Assembly: GCF_963259705.1 (NCBI RefSeq)
Contig: NC_081853.1
Location: 1,488,001 to 1,552,000, forward strand
Source of the DNA: Myotis daubentonii
Taxonomy: Eukaryota; Chordata; Mammalia; Chiroptera; Vespertilionidae
DNA: 64,000 nt
Direction of reading: 5' to 3'
Under the pieces are notes generated by a model, which saw only the letters and a program-made list of their open reading frames with translations, searched no databases and was not told where the DNA came from. Made by a program: the position numbers and the translations under genes. The stretch's first letter is position 1, and the number at the start of each line of letters is the position of its first letter. Of the stretch, positions 32,686-43,447 are shown piece after piece.

Positions 32686-35600
32686 CAGTCTATGTTGTTC
32701 TCTATAGTCCACAAATGAGTGCGATCATTTCACTGGCTTATTTCACTTAGCATAATGCTCTCCAGTTCCATCCATGCTGTTGCAAATGGCAAGAATTCCT
32801 TCTTTTTCACTGCAGCGTAGTATTTCATTGTGTAGATGTACCACAGTTTTTTAATCCACTCATCTGCTGATGGGCACTTAGGCTGTTTCCAGATCTTAGC
32901 TATGGTGAATTGTGCTGCTATGAACATAGGGGTGCATATATCCTTTCTGATTGGTGTTTCTGGTTTCTTGGGATATATTCCTAGGAGTGGGATCACTGGG
33001 TCAAATGGGAGTTCCAGTTTTAGTTTTTTGAGGAAACTCCATACTGTTCTCCACAGTGGCTGCACCAGTCTGCATTCCCACCAGCAGTGCAGAAGGGTTC
33101 CTTTTTCTCCACATCCTCTCCAACACTTGTTGTTTGTTAATTTGTTGATGATAGCCATTCTGACAGGTGTGAGATGATACCGCATTGTCGTTTTGATTTG
33201 CATCTCTTGGATGATGAGTGACTTTGAGCATGTTTTCATATGTCTTTTGGCCTTCTGTATGTCCTCTTTCGAAAAGTGTCTATTTAGGTCTGTTGCCCAT
33301 TTTTTGATTGGATTGTGTATCTTTCTATTGTTAAGTTGCATCAGTTCCCTGTAAATGTTGAAGATTAAACCCTTATCGGTGATATCATTGGCAAATATGT
33401 TCTCCCATGCAGTGGACTTTCTTGTTGTTTTACTGATGGTTTCTTTTGCTGTGCAAAAGCTTTTTATTTTGATGAAGTCCCATTTGTTTATTTTCTCTTT
33501 AGTTTCCATTGCCCTAGGAGCAGTATCAGAGAAGAAATTCCTTCGGCATATGTTTGCGATTTCACTGCCTGTGGATTCTTCTAGTATTTTTATGGTTCCC
33601 AATCTTACATTTAAGTCCTTTATCCATTTTGAGTTTATTTTTGTGTATGGTGTGAGTTGGTGGTCTAGTTTCATTTTTTTGCATGTGTCTGACCACATTT
33701 CCCAGCACCATTTATTGAAGAGACAGTCTTGATTCCATTGTATGCTCTTGCCTCCTTTGTCAAATATTAATTGGGTTTAGTGGTTTGGGTCGATTTCTGA
33801 GTTCTCTATTCTATTCCATTGATCTACATGTCTGTCCTTGTGCCAGTATCAAGCTGTTTTAAGAACAGTGGCTTTGTAATACAGCTTGATATCTGGTATT
33901 GAGATCCCACCTATTTTGTTCTTTCTCAGGATCGCTGCAGCTATTCGAGGTCTTTTTTTAAATTCCCGATGAATTTTTGGAACGTTCATTCTAGATCTGT
34001 GAAATATGCCATTGGTAATTTAATGGGGATTGCAGTGAATCTATAGATTGCTTTGGGTAGTATGGACATTTTGATGATGTTGATTCTACCAATCCATGAA
34101 CACAGTATTTTCTTCCATCTGTTTATGTCTTCCTCTATCTCTTTTTTCAGTGTCCTGTAGTTTTTCGCATATAAGTCTTTTACCTCCTTAGTTAAGTTTA
34201 TTCCTAGGTATCTTAATTTTTTTGGTGCAATGGTAAATGGGACTTTTTTTTAGTCTCACTTTCTGCAAGTTCGCTATTTGTGTAAAGAAATGCCATAGAT
34301 TTCCTGGCATTAATTTTGTATCCTGCTACATTGCCAAATTCATTTATTAAGTCTAATAATTTTTTGATGGAGTCTTTAGGGCTTTCTATGTACAGTATCA
34401 TGTCATCTGCAAATAAGGACAGTTTTACTTCCTCTTTTCCAGTTTGGATGCCTTTTATTTCTTCTTCTTGTCTAATTGCAATGGCTAATACTTCCAGTAC
34501 TATGTTGAACAGGAGTGGTGAGAGTGGGCATCCCTGTCTTGTTCCTGTTCTTAGGGGAGATGGTGTTAGTTTTTGTCCATTGAGTATGATGTTGGCTGTG
34601 GGTTTGTCATATATGGCTTTTATTATGTTGAGGTATGATCCTTCTATTCCCACCTTGCTGAGAGTTTATTATCAAAAATGGGTGTTGAATTTTGTCAAAC
34701 GCTTTTTCTGCATCAATTGATATGACAATGTGGTTTTTTTCTTTCAATTTGTTTATGAGATGTATCACATTTATTGATTTGCGGATATTGTACCATCCTT
34801 GCATCCCTGGGATAAATCCTACTTGGCCATGGTGTATGATCTTTCTGATGTACTGCTGGATCCGATTTGCTAAGATTTTGTTGAGGATTTTGGCATCTAT
34901 GTTCATCAGGGATATTGGCCTGTAATTCGCTTTCATTGTGTTGTCTTTACCTGGTTTTGGTATAAGGGTGATGCTGGCTTCATAGAATGAGCTTGAAAGT
35001 GTTCCTTCCTCTTGGATTTTTTGTAGTAGTCTGAGGAGGATATGTTTTAGTTCTTCCTTGAATGTTTGGTAAAACTCCCCTGTGAAGCCATCTGGTCCTG
35101 GGCTTTTGTTTGCTGGAAGCTTTTTGATGACTGCTTCAATTTCTTCCATAGTTATTGGCCTGTTGAGATTTTTAGATTCTTCCTGATTAAGTTTTGGAAT
35201 GTTGTATTTTTCTAGGAATTTGTCCATTTCCTCCAGGTTGTCTAGTTTGTTGGAGTAGAGTTGTCCATAGTATTTTTTAACAATCATTTGTATTTCTGTG
35301 GGGTCTGTTGTTATTTCGCCTCTATCATTTCTGATTTTGTTTATTTGGGTCCTCTCTCTTTGCTTCTTGGTGAGCCTGGCTGGAGGTTTGTCAATCTTGT
35401 TTGTCCTTTCAAAGAACCAGCTCTTGGTTTCATTGATTTTCTGTATTGTTTTTTTGGTCTCTATGTCATTTATTTCTGCTCTAATCTTTATTATCTCCTT
35501 CCTTCTGCTCACTCTGGGGTTTTCTTGTTACTCTCTTTCTAATTCTTTGAGATGTAGAGTTAGATGATTTACTACCATTTTTTCTTGTTTGTTGAGATAG

Positions 35601-36510
35601 GCCTGTAGAGCTATAAACTTCCCTCTCAGGACTGCTTTCATTGTGTCCCAAAGGTTTTGGATTGTTGTGTTTTCATTGTCATTAGTTTCCAGGATGTTTT
35701 AAATTTCTTCTTTGATCTCATTGGTAACCCAATCAATATTTAATAACATGCTATTCAGCTTCCAAGTGTTTGAGTATTTTGAGTTGTTTTTATTGTAGTT
35801 TGTTTCTAATATTTTGCCCTTGTGGTCTGAGAAGATGCTTGGTATGATTTCAATCTTCTTGAATTTGGGGAGACTTTGTTTGTGACCCAATATGTGGTCT
35901 ATTTTTAAATATGTCCCATGAGCACTTGAGAAGAACGTATATTTTGTGGCTTTGGGGTGAAGTGTTCTGAAGATGTCAATTAAGTCCATCTGATCTAGTG
36001 AGTCATTTAGGATTGCTGTTTCTTTGCTGATTTTTTGTCTAGCGGATTTATCCAGTGATGTCGGTGGTGTATTGAAGTCCCCTACTATGATTGTATTGTT
36101 GTCAATCTCTCCCCTGATATCTTCCAGGAGTTTTCTTATGTATGTGGGTGCTCCTGCATTGGGTACATATATGTTTATCAGGGTTATATCCTCTTGTTGT
36201 ATTGATCCCTTTAGTATTATGAAGTGGACTTCCTTATCTCTTGTTGTGGCCTTCACTTTGAGGTCTATTTTGTCTAATATAAGTATTGCTACCCCAGCTT
36301 TTTTTTCATTTCCATTTGCCTGAAAAATATTTTCCATCCCTTCACTTTCAGTCTGTGTGAGTCCCTTTTAATGAGGTGGGTCTATTGTAGACAGCAAATA
36401 TATGGGTCATGTTTTTTTTTTATCCATTCATCCACTCGATGTCTTTTGATTGGACCATTTAGTCCATTTACGTTTAAAGTTATTATTGAAAGCTACTTGT
36501 TTGTAGCCAT
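32686..36510 (-). pseudogene. L1 ORF2 (endonuclease and reverse transcriptase), broken
   Basis: ORF2p nicks target DNA and reverse-transcribes the element RNA. The likely start is the ATG at 36510-36508 (M-A-T-N-K). The endonuclease segment is at 35699-36337 (I-V-G-D-F-N-T and S-D-H-K motifs) and the reverse transcriptase at 34213-35512 (F-A-D-D-M-I-L at about 34410). The C-terminal zinc-knuckle-type region is at 32730-33698 (C-W-R-G-C-G...H-C-W-W-E-C). These pieces lie in different frames with stops between them, so no full-length 1,270-residue product is possible. The C-terminus is also altered by a small deletion just before 32730. Confidence 0.92.
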
Positions 36511-36558
36511 TTCTATTTTTTTGTGGCTGTTTTCTTCCTGAGCTTTTTATTTCTTCTT

Positions 36559-37685
36559 TTATACCAGTCCCTTTAGCATTTCTTGCATTGCTGGCTTGGT
36601 GGTGATAAACTCCCTTAGCCTTTTTTTTTTTTAATATATTTTATTGATTTTTCACAGAGAGGAAGGGAGAGAGATAGAGAGTCAGAAACATCGATGAGAG
36701 AGAAACATCGATCAGCCGCCTCCTGCACATCCCCCACTGGGGATGTGCCCGCAACCCAGGTACATGCCCTTGACTGGAATCGAAACTGGGACCCTTCAGT
36801 CCGCAGGCCAACGCTCTATCCACTGAGCCAAACCGGTTTTGGCTCCCTTAGCCTTTTTTGTCTGTGAAGCTTCTTATTTCCCCTTCCATTTTGAATGATA
36901 GCCTTGCTGGATAAAGTATTCTTGGATTCAGTCCTTTGCTTTGCATCACTTTGTAAATTTCAGTCCATTCTTTTCTGGCCTGATGTGTTTCTGTTGATAA
37001 ATCATTTGATAATCTATTGGGAGATCCCTTGAATGTAACTTTCCGTCTCTCTCTTGCAGCCTGTAAGATTCTCTCTTTGTCCTGAACATTTGCCATGGTA
37101 ATTATGATGTGTCTTGGTGTGCGTCTTTTCGGGTTCACCTTGTTTGGGACTCTCTGTGGTTGTGTGATTTTTTTCTTCCCCACCTCTGGGAAGTTTTCTG
37201 ATATTATTTCTTCAAATAGGTTTTCTAACCCTTGTTCCTCTTTCTGTTTTTCTGGCACCCCTATTATTCGTATGTTGTTTCGCTTCATGTTGTCCCATAG
37301 CTCCCTTAGGCTCTCCACCTGTCTTTTAATTTTTTTCTCCAATTGCTGTTCAGTTGGGTGTGTTTTGTTTCCCTGTCTTCTAATTTGCTAATTCAGTCCT
37401 CTGCTTCTTTTAGTCTACTGTTGAAACTTTCAATGGTGTTTTTTTTATTGCAGCTTTATCACTCTTCATTTCTTCTTGGTTCTTACATAATTTATTGATT
37501 TTTTTAATATGTTTCTTCTTGCTTCTTGCATAAGTTGTTGATTTTTTCCTCCATCTGGTTTATGCACTCTAGGACCCTTAATCTGAATTCTTTTTCTGTC
37601 ATGTTGCATGCCTCTGTATCACTTAGCTGCTTTTCTGGTGAGTCCTCCTTTTCTTTCCTTTGGGGGTTTCTTTGTCTACCCATGT
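36559..37685 (-). pseudogene. L1 ORF1, broken by frameshifts and a SINE
   Basis: Starts M-G-R-Q-R-N-P-Q near 37685. The N-terminal part stays open to 37504. The RRM and C-terminal part (N-I-R-I-I-G-V-P-E, then R-H-I-I-I-T-M, L-Y-P-A-R-L-S-F) is at 36848-37342 in another frame. The Ves SINE at 36627-36842 splits the last 25 or so codons, which resume as E-F-I-T-T-K-P and stop at 36561-36559. It is related to, but clearly distinct from, the ORF1 of the HAL1-like copies, for example in the coiled coil and the linker after the RRM. Confidence 0.9.
36627..36842 (-). mobile_element. Ves SINE inside L1 ORF1
   Basis: Flanked by an exact 17-bp duplication CTCCCTTAGCCTTTTTT (36610-36626 and 36843-36859). 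Reversed tRNA part ends GAGCCAAACCGGTTTTGG. Young subfamily, close to 39114-39338. Confidence 0.95.
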
Positions 37686-38677
37686 TTGGTCTCACTGACA
37701 TAGCTAGATGTTGAGTCGTTCAGTGGCTGCTCCTTGGGTGGCAGTGGCTCTTCGGGCTGCGGTTGCTCCTCGGGCGGTTGTGGTAGCAGCTGCTCCTCAG
37801 TTGGTAGCAGCTCCTCTGGTGGGTGCTGTTCACAGTTGTGGTGGCTCCTCTGGCTGGTGGGGGGCGGCTTCACACACAGCTGCTGTTCCTCAGACAGAGG
37901 GTGTGGTGCTCAGGAGGCTGCTGTTGCTTGGATGGCGGTGGGCTACACAAGCAGCTGCTACTCCTTTGAATTTTACTTTTAATCTCTTAAGCGGCCTCAG
38001 GGCAAGGTGTTTTTCAATAGGGTGTGTCAACTGTCTTCCCCCCAAGCAAGTCAGATGTCTATCCCCCCAGGCAAGGCAGATGTCTATCCCCCCAGACAAG
38101 GCAGATGTGTATGTGGCTGTGTGAGGGAATGACTGAGCCGAGGAGACTTGGGGTGTCTGCCTTCTGAGCTCTGTCCCCCAAGTCCCCAGTGCTGGCTTCT
38201 GCTCGCACAGCTCCAGTCCACTTCACCCTCCCTCTGCCAGAGCACAAGGTGGGTGGATCCACAGGGAATGTTTGTGCCTTGGCCCTTTAAGAGGGTGCCT
38301 GAACTTTCAGCTGCCGCTCCATGGCAGACAGCACCCCACTGCTTTTCACAGCTTGATGTTATGTGGATACCTTCCTCAGTTTGGTGCTCCCTGCTGGGGA
38401 GCCCAGCTCTAGGATTAGATCCCAGAATTCTCAGTGGCATCTCCCTCCCCTCCATCACCGGCTGAGATATCTCTCTGGGACTTCAGTTCCCCTCTGTGGG
38501 TCATGTCTCTGCCCCTCCTACCAGTCTCTATGCCAGCTCCACCTTCAGTTCTTGGGCATCAGGGTTCTCTCCTGTGAGTTTGCTGTTGATTATTCAGGAA
38601 GCCTTCTCGTATTTCAGTTATAATTCCAGCTTGTTCCTGGGAGCATGACCATGCAGCATCCTCCTACTCTGCCACCA

Positions 38678-38829
38678 TTTTTTAATCTCCGGGACACAAT
38701 TTTTACTGACTTAACTGGATGGTTCTTAAAGAACAAGCTGGTGGCAATGCATGCTGGCTTTCTGGAAAGCCGTTTGGTAATAAGTGGTAAGACTTTTAAA
38801 ACGATGACTCAGTCATTTCACTTCTAGGA
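38678..38829. other. Old sequence between two minus-strand L1s
   Basis: It may continue the plus-strand L1 or another old repeat (GGCTTTCTGGAAAGCCGTTTGG, CACTTCTAGGAA). No gene is seen. Confidence 0.3.
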
Positions 38830-39620
38830 AAAGATTCCCCCTTGCAGGATCCCAACTCCGGTTGCATCACGTGCAGGAGACAACCAATCCATGTGTCTCT
38901 CTCGTATCGATGGTCCTCTCTCTCCACTGAGTTTCTTGAAATTCTAACTAAGTTCCTTGAGCATCCTTATAACCATTACTTTGAACTCTATATCTGACAA
39001 ATTGCTTGCCTCCATTTTGTTTAGCTCTCTTTCTGGAGTTTACTCCTTTTTTTTTTCTTTTGGGGGTTGTTTCTTTGTCTCCCATTTTTGCGGTCCTTTG
39101 TATTTGTTTTTATTTTATTTTATTTTTTTAATATTTTATTGATTTTTTACAGAGAGGAAGGGAGAGAGATAGAGAGTTAGAAACATCGATGAGAGAGAAA
39201 CATCGATCAGCTGCCTCCTGCACATCCCCCACTGGTGATGTGCCCGCAACCCAGGTACATGCCCTTGACCGGAATCGAACCTGGGACCTTTCAGTCCACA
39301 GGGTGACGCTCTATCCACTGAGCCAAACCGGTTTTGGCTGTATTTGTTTTTATATATTAGAGCAAATTGCTATGTCTCCCAGTCTTCATGGGGTGGCCTT
39401 ATGCAGTAAGTGTTTTGTCTGACCCAGTGGTGCAGTCTCTTGAATACCACGAGCTGGGTGCTCCAGGAATGGCCCTTGTGTGAATTATTTGGGCTCTCCC
39501 TTGTAACTGATTCCTGAATTCTGTTGTCCCATTTGTGGGAGGAATCTCCTCTCAGGCTGGCTGACTGTGAGGCTCACCCTGACCACATTGTGAGAACTGT
39601 TGTGCTGGTGTTGGCAGAAT
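38830..39620 (-). mobile_element. Old L1/HAL1-type fragment: ORF1 start and 5' UTR
   Basis: On the minus strand an ATG at 39085-39083 begins M-G-D-K-E, followed by an L1-like L-N-K-M-E-A-S-N-L-S-D-I-E-F segment read down to about 38850. The 5' UTR extends upstream (to about 39620) around the SINE at 39114-39338. The fragment is non-coding now. Confidence 0.7.
39114..39338 (-). mobile_element. Ves SINE in the old L1 5' UTR
   Basis: Exact 15-bp duplication TGTATTTGTTTTTAT at 39099-39113 and 39339-39353. Full tRNA-like head and body. Young subfamily. Confidence 0.95.
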
Positions 39621-39847
39621 AAAACAAAACACAACAAAATCAAAACAAAACAAAAACATGTACAGGACCCCTACAACAACAAAAGCAACCATAAAAGAAG
39701 AGAGAATTAGGAATGTGTAAAGAGAATCATAATAGAAAGAAAGAAAAGAGAAGAAAAGAAAAGATAAGGGAAAAAAAGGGAAGAAAAAGGAATATGAAAG
39801 GGCAGAGATGACAGAAAGAAAATAAGAATAAGGAATAGGGAAAGGAC
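39600..39847 (+). repeat. A-rich and (GAAA)n low-complexity tract
   Basis: AAACAAAACAAAA and AGAAAAGAAAAGA stretches. A similar A-rich tract reappears at 43448-43620, which suggests both once formed one L1 5' UTR region now split by later insertions. Confidence 0.7.
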
Positions 39848-40062
39848 GCCCAGCTGATGAGGCTCAGTGGTTGAGTGTCGACCTATGAACCAAGAGGTCA
39901 CAGTTTGATTCCTGGTCAGGGCACATGCCCGGCTTGTGGGCTCAAGTCCCAGGGGGTGTGCAGGAGGCAGCCAATCAATGATTCTCTCTCATCATTGATG
40001 TTTCTATCTCTCTTTCCCTCTCCCTTCTTTTCTGAAATCAATAAAAATATATTTTAAAAAAA
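39848..40062 (+). mobile_element. Ves SINE
   Basis: GAGGCTCAGTGGTTGAG (A box) and GTTTGATTCCTGGTCAGGGC (B box), a CTCTCTC body and an AATAAAAATATA tail. Flanks share an imperfect AATAG(G/A)G(A/G)AAGGA duplication. Confidence 0.88.
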
Positions 40063-40099
40063 GAATAGAGGAAGGAAATTGTATAAAAGAGTTAGAAAA

Positions 40100-40677
40100 T
40101 CTGTATATCTAAAAAGCTAATATGATAAGTGTCCTTCCGACCAGTAGCTATGGTGTGCATTGACCACCAGGGGACAGATGCTCAATGCAGGAGCTGCCGA
40201 GCTGCAGTGACTTGGCAGTGGTGGTTCTTGGGTGATGCACCCCGAAACCAGAGAGGAGGGAGCCCGATTCCTTGCAGAGCTGAGTGATTCCACCTTTGGC
40301 CGTGGATTATGTTGTTGCTGGGGCACTGTTGGCCCCGAATCTGGTTTACTGCACACTTGTGTTTGCATTCCACACCCTGTACAACAGCAACTTCGCAGAG
40401 TGTCTTCTCATACTCCAGGACCCTTCAGGGGATATCAGAGAACCAGTTTTGGCCCAATCTCCACAGGCCAGGCCAAGGAACCCCACCTGCCGGAACCCTG
40501 CTCACTCTGCAGATGCCCTTTGAGGCACGGTGCCATCCCAGGTGCAGCTAGCTGGGGAAGCACTGTGGGAGGTTGGCTCCAGGGCATTTCCCACCCATCT
40601 CACCCAGTCCTGCCCTGCCGGCCACCTTCTAATTAATTTCCTTTCAATGTGCACGAATCTATGTACTGGGTCACTAG
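40100..40677 (+). mobile_element. HeliBat-type Helitron, diverged, with unusual interior
   Basis: The 5' end is worn (TATATCTAAAAAGCTAATATG). The 3' end has GTGCACGAATCTATGTAC then CTAG at 40674-40677. The head (CTGACCACCAGGGGACAGATGCTCAATGCAG type) matches that of the copy at 43097. The interior (40230-40640) differs from other copies and contains an 80-codon open frame (40284-40523) with hydrophobic stretches that I do not recognise. Confidence 0.75.
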
Positions 40678-41900
40678 TCTTACCTAATAATAGACAAACA
40701 TCTAAATTGACCATACCTTCGCTATGCTAACCAGCCAATCAGGAGAGTATGCAAATTAACTCAACAAAGATGGTGGTTAATTTGCATACATAGGCTTCAA
40801 GTGGCGGAGTGAAGCTGGATGGCTCCCAGCCGGAGCAGCGAAGCTTGATGGAAACCCTGTGTGTTTATGTCTCCCGTCAGGCCTCAGCAGCCCCAAGCCC
40901 TGCGACCGCGGTGCTGGGGCTGCTGGAGGCCGAATGAGAGACACAACACACAGGAGGGCCCTGCACCCAGCAGAACCAAGCCCCGCCATCGTGGTGCTGG
41001 GGTTGCTGGGGCGATCGGAGACACAAACCCGAAGGACTGGCTGGCACCCAGCAGACCCAAGCCCTGACACCTCAGTGCTGGGGCTGCTGGGGGCCAGATT
41101 GGAGAGACACACACAGATGAGCCTGGCACCCAGCAGCCCCAAGCCCCGCTGAGGTGGTGCTGGGGCTGCTGAGGGCTTGATTGGAGACACAAACCAGCAG
41201 GCCCAGCACCCAGCAGCCCCAAGGCCCACCACCTTGGTCCTGGGGCTGCTGGGGGCCTGATCGAAGACACAGATCCACAGCCCCGGCACCCAGCAGCCCA
41301 AGCCCTGCCACCTCAGTGCTGGGGCTGCTGGGGCGATCAGAGACACAAACCCGAAGGACTGGCTGGCACCCAGTAGCCCTGGCACCCAGCAGACCCAAGC
41401 CCTGACACCATGGCGCTGGGGCTGCTGGGGGCCGGATCAGAGACACAAACCCGCAGGGGGGGGGGGCAGCACTCAGCAGCCCCAAAGCCCATCACCTCGG
41501 CGCTGGGGCTACTGAGGGCAGGATCGGAGACACAAACCCTGCGAGCCCTGCCCAGGACAGGTGCTCCCCTCCAGGCGAAGTGCTTTCCCTCCAACCCAGC
41601 TCTCCCTGGGAGTCCGGCATGGAGGGCGCTCTCCCTGGGAACCTGGAAATCCACCTCTGGGGCGACTGCACAGCAGCCACGCCTGGCGAGCCACGCAGAG
41701 GGTGACCTACCCATGCGGTTGTGTATGTGGGCGGAGGCCACGCAGCTGCCATAGTTGAAGTCTCCTTGATGTAGGAGCGGGGGTAGCGGGGATCAGAGTG
41801 GGCCAGGTTGGCAGTGGAACCCCAGCTCCCCTCAGAATGACTAGAGCACACGGTCCTCAGTCACTTCCTGAGCAGCCGTCAGCCCTGACTGGGGATCAGA
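40678..41900 (+). mobile_element. HeliBat-type Helitron 5' end with minisatellite-rich body; 3' end not fixed
   Basis: Starts TCTTACCTAATAATAGACA immediately after the preceding CTAG. ATGCAAATTAACTCAAC and GGTTAATTTGCATACATAGG resemble the head of the copies at 16102 and 20490. The body becomes a tandem repeat (40870-41540). No CTAG end with hairpin was found before the SINE at 41985, so the element may be truncated. Confidence 0.65.
40870..41540 (+). repeat. 65-85 bp minisatellite (CCCAAGCCC...GTGCTGGGGCTGCTGGGG...GGAGACACAAACC units)
   Basis: About nine units, each combining GCACCCAGCAG(A/C)CCCAAGCCC, a short variable spacer and GTGCTGGGGCTGCTGGGG, then a GATC(A/G)GAGACACAAACC end. Unit order is irregular. 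Open frames of 70-200 codons on both strands follow from the repeat. Confidence 0.88.
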
Positions 41901-42175
41901 CCCGAAACCTAAGTAGATAGCCTGGCAGAATGAAACCCAAACCACAGCAGGGGCCAGGGCAGCCAGAGGGGTTTTGTTGAGGGGCCCTGACATGCAGCAC
42001 CTTGAGCAGTGGGTTAGAATCTCCTCCCGATACAACCAGGTTGCAGGTTGGATCCTGGTCAGGGCACAGACAAGAAACAACCAAAGAGCTTAATAAGCGG
42101 AACAGCACACTGGTGTTTCTCTCACCCCCTTCCTCTCTCTAAAATAATCAATCAATAAAAATTAAAATAAAAAAT
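41901..42175 (+). mobile_element. Old, diverged Ves SINE (mainly 41985-42170)
   Basis: GCAGGTTGGATCCTGGTCAGGGCACA (B-box region, about 42046) and a TTTCTCTC...CTCTCTAAAATAATCAATCAATAAAAA tail identify it. The head is degraded. 41901-41984 is unassigned. Confidence 0.65.
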
Positions 42176-42299
42176 AAACCCTCTGGCTTGCAGAGTTGCT
42201 AAAAAAGTTAGAAAGTGAAGTCCCATCCCTTCTCGCTCATTCAATTAATACTTCATATGCTCCTTCAGTAATCACACTGGGGATGGGTGTTTGTTGGTT

Positions 42300-42535
42300 T
42301 GTTTTGGTTAATCCTCACCTGAGGACATTTTTGCATTGATTTTTTTTTCCCGAAGAGTGGAAGGGAGGGAGAAAGAAAGAAATTAATGTGAGAGACATCA
42401 ATTGGTTGCCTCTTGCTGAATCCTGGACCAGGGCCCGGATTGAGACTGCAACCCAGGTACCTGCCCTTGATTGGAATCCAACCCGGTACCCTTCAGACCG
42501 CCTGCAGAAGCACTATCCACTCAACCAAACCACCA
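42300..42535 (-). mobile_element. Ves SINE, older subfamily
   Basis: TTAATCCTCACCTGAGGACA at the tail side, then AGAGTGGAAGGGAGGGAG and TTGGTTGCCTC. The reversed B box (TTGGAATCCAACCC) lies near 42471. Confidence 0.85.
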
Positions 42536-42544
42536 TTTTTTTTC

Positions 42545-42740
42545 TTTTTAAGTCCTCCCCTAAAGATATGTTTTTTTCATTGATTCTAAAGAGAGAGGAA
42601 AGGGGAGAGAAAGTTCTCCAAGCATTCTGACAGGGATGGAACCCACAACCTGTGTATGTGCCCTCACCTGGATTTGAACCCATTACCCTTTGGTGCATGG
42701 GAGGACACTCTAACTACTGATCCACACTGACCAGGACCTG
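42545..42740 (-). mobile_element. Ves SINE, old and diverged
   Basis: GAGAGAGGAAAGGGGAGAGA body, GGATTTGAACCCATTACCC reversed B box (about 42671-42690) and the end CTGATCCACACTGACCAGG. Confidence 0.8.
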
Positions 42741-42772
42741 GAGGTACACTTAAAAAAAATTTTCAGATCTGC

Positions 42773-42975
42773 CCTGGCCAGGTGGCTCAATTGGTTGGAG
42801 TCTCAACCTGTACACCAAAGGATTTCCTGTTGGATTCTAGGTTAGGGCACATACTTAGGTTTAGCTTAGATCCCAGTGGGTCAGCAGGTGCAGAGGCAGC
42901 TTACTGGTATTTCTCTGTCACATGGATGTTTCTTTCTCTAAAAATCAATTTTAAAAACATCCTCAGGTGAGAATT
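42773..42975 (+). mobile_element. Ves SINE, old and diverged
   Basis: CCCTGGCCAGGTGGCTCAATTGG head, TTGGATTCTAGGTTAGGGCA B-box region, and AAAAATCAATTTTAAAAACATCCTCAGGTGAG tail. Confidence 0.82.
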
Positions 42976-42977
42976 AA

Positions 42978-42979
<2 letters not shown>

Positions 42980-43016
<37 letters not shown>
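42980..43016. repeat. (TA)n microsatellite
   Basis: About 18 TA dinucleotides follow the SINE tail. Confidence 0.95.
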
Positions 43017-43020
<4 letters not shown>

Positions 43021-43096
43021 TTTTTTCATATCTAAAATTTTATTTGGTTCTTTTTTACATTTTATTTTACATTTACAGTTCACATTCACTATCCTA

Positions 43097-43447
43097 TCCT
43101 ATATAATAAAACACTCATATGCAAAGTGACGGAATGGTGGAATGACTGGTGACTATGAACTGACCACCAAGGGGCAGATGCTCAATGCAGAAGCTGCCCC
43201 CTGGTGGTCAGTGTGTTCCCACAGGGGGAGTGCCACTCAGCCAGAAGCGGGGTTCACAGCTGGTGAGTGCAGTGGCGGTGGTGGGAGCCTTTACGGCAGC
43301 ACTAAGGAGCAGCAAGCCCAGCCGTAGAAGCAGCAAGCAGGTGGGAGGTAAGGAGGGAGGGGTCCCGGACTGCGAGAGGGCACAGGCCGGGCTAAGGGAC
43401 CCCCCCTCCCCTCCCCAGTGCACGAATTTCATGCACCGGGCCTCTAG
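43097..43447 (+). mobile_element. HeliBat-type Helitron, 351 bp
   Basis: TCCTATATAATAAAACACTC start after A (43096; TCCTA occurs twice in a row here, so the start could be 5 bp earlier). It ends with GTGCACGAATTTCATGCAC, then CTAG (43444-43447) and host T. It is related to the copy at 14120 and to the head of the one at 40100. Confidence 0.92.

Larger units (their letters stand above)
32435..38677 (-). mobile_element. L1 (LINE-1), nearly full length, disabled
   Basis: The minus strand runs from a 5' UTR (about 38677 to 37686) through ORF1 and ORF2 to a 3' UTR with AATAAAG and an A-rich tail at about 32435-32460. Total length is about 6.2 kb including one Ves SINE of about 216 bp. The 5' UTR contains a GC-richer part at 37700-37960 and repeated AGACATCTGCCTTGCC-like units at about 38040-38110. 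Both ORFs carry frameshifts or stops. I could not find a convincing target duplication. Confidence 0.92.

Noticed and set aside
37708..38124. 138-codon Ala/Val-rich plus frame
   Set aside because: It lies antisense in the GC-rich 5' UTR of the minus-strand L1.
32435..38677. L1 as an active source of reverse transcriptase
   Set aside because: ORF1 and ORF2 are both interrupted by frameshifts and ORF1 also by a SINE, so this copy cannot supply ORF2p.
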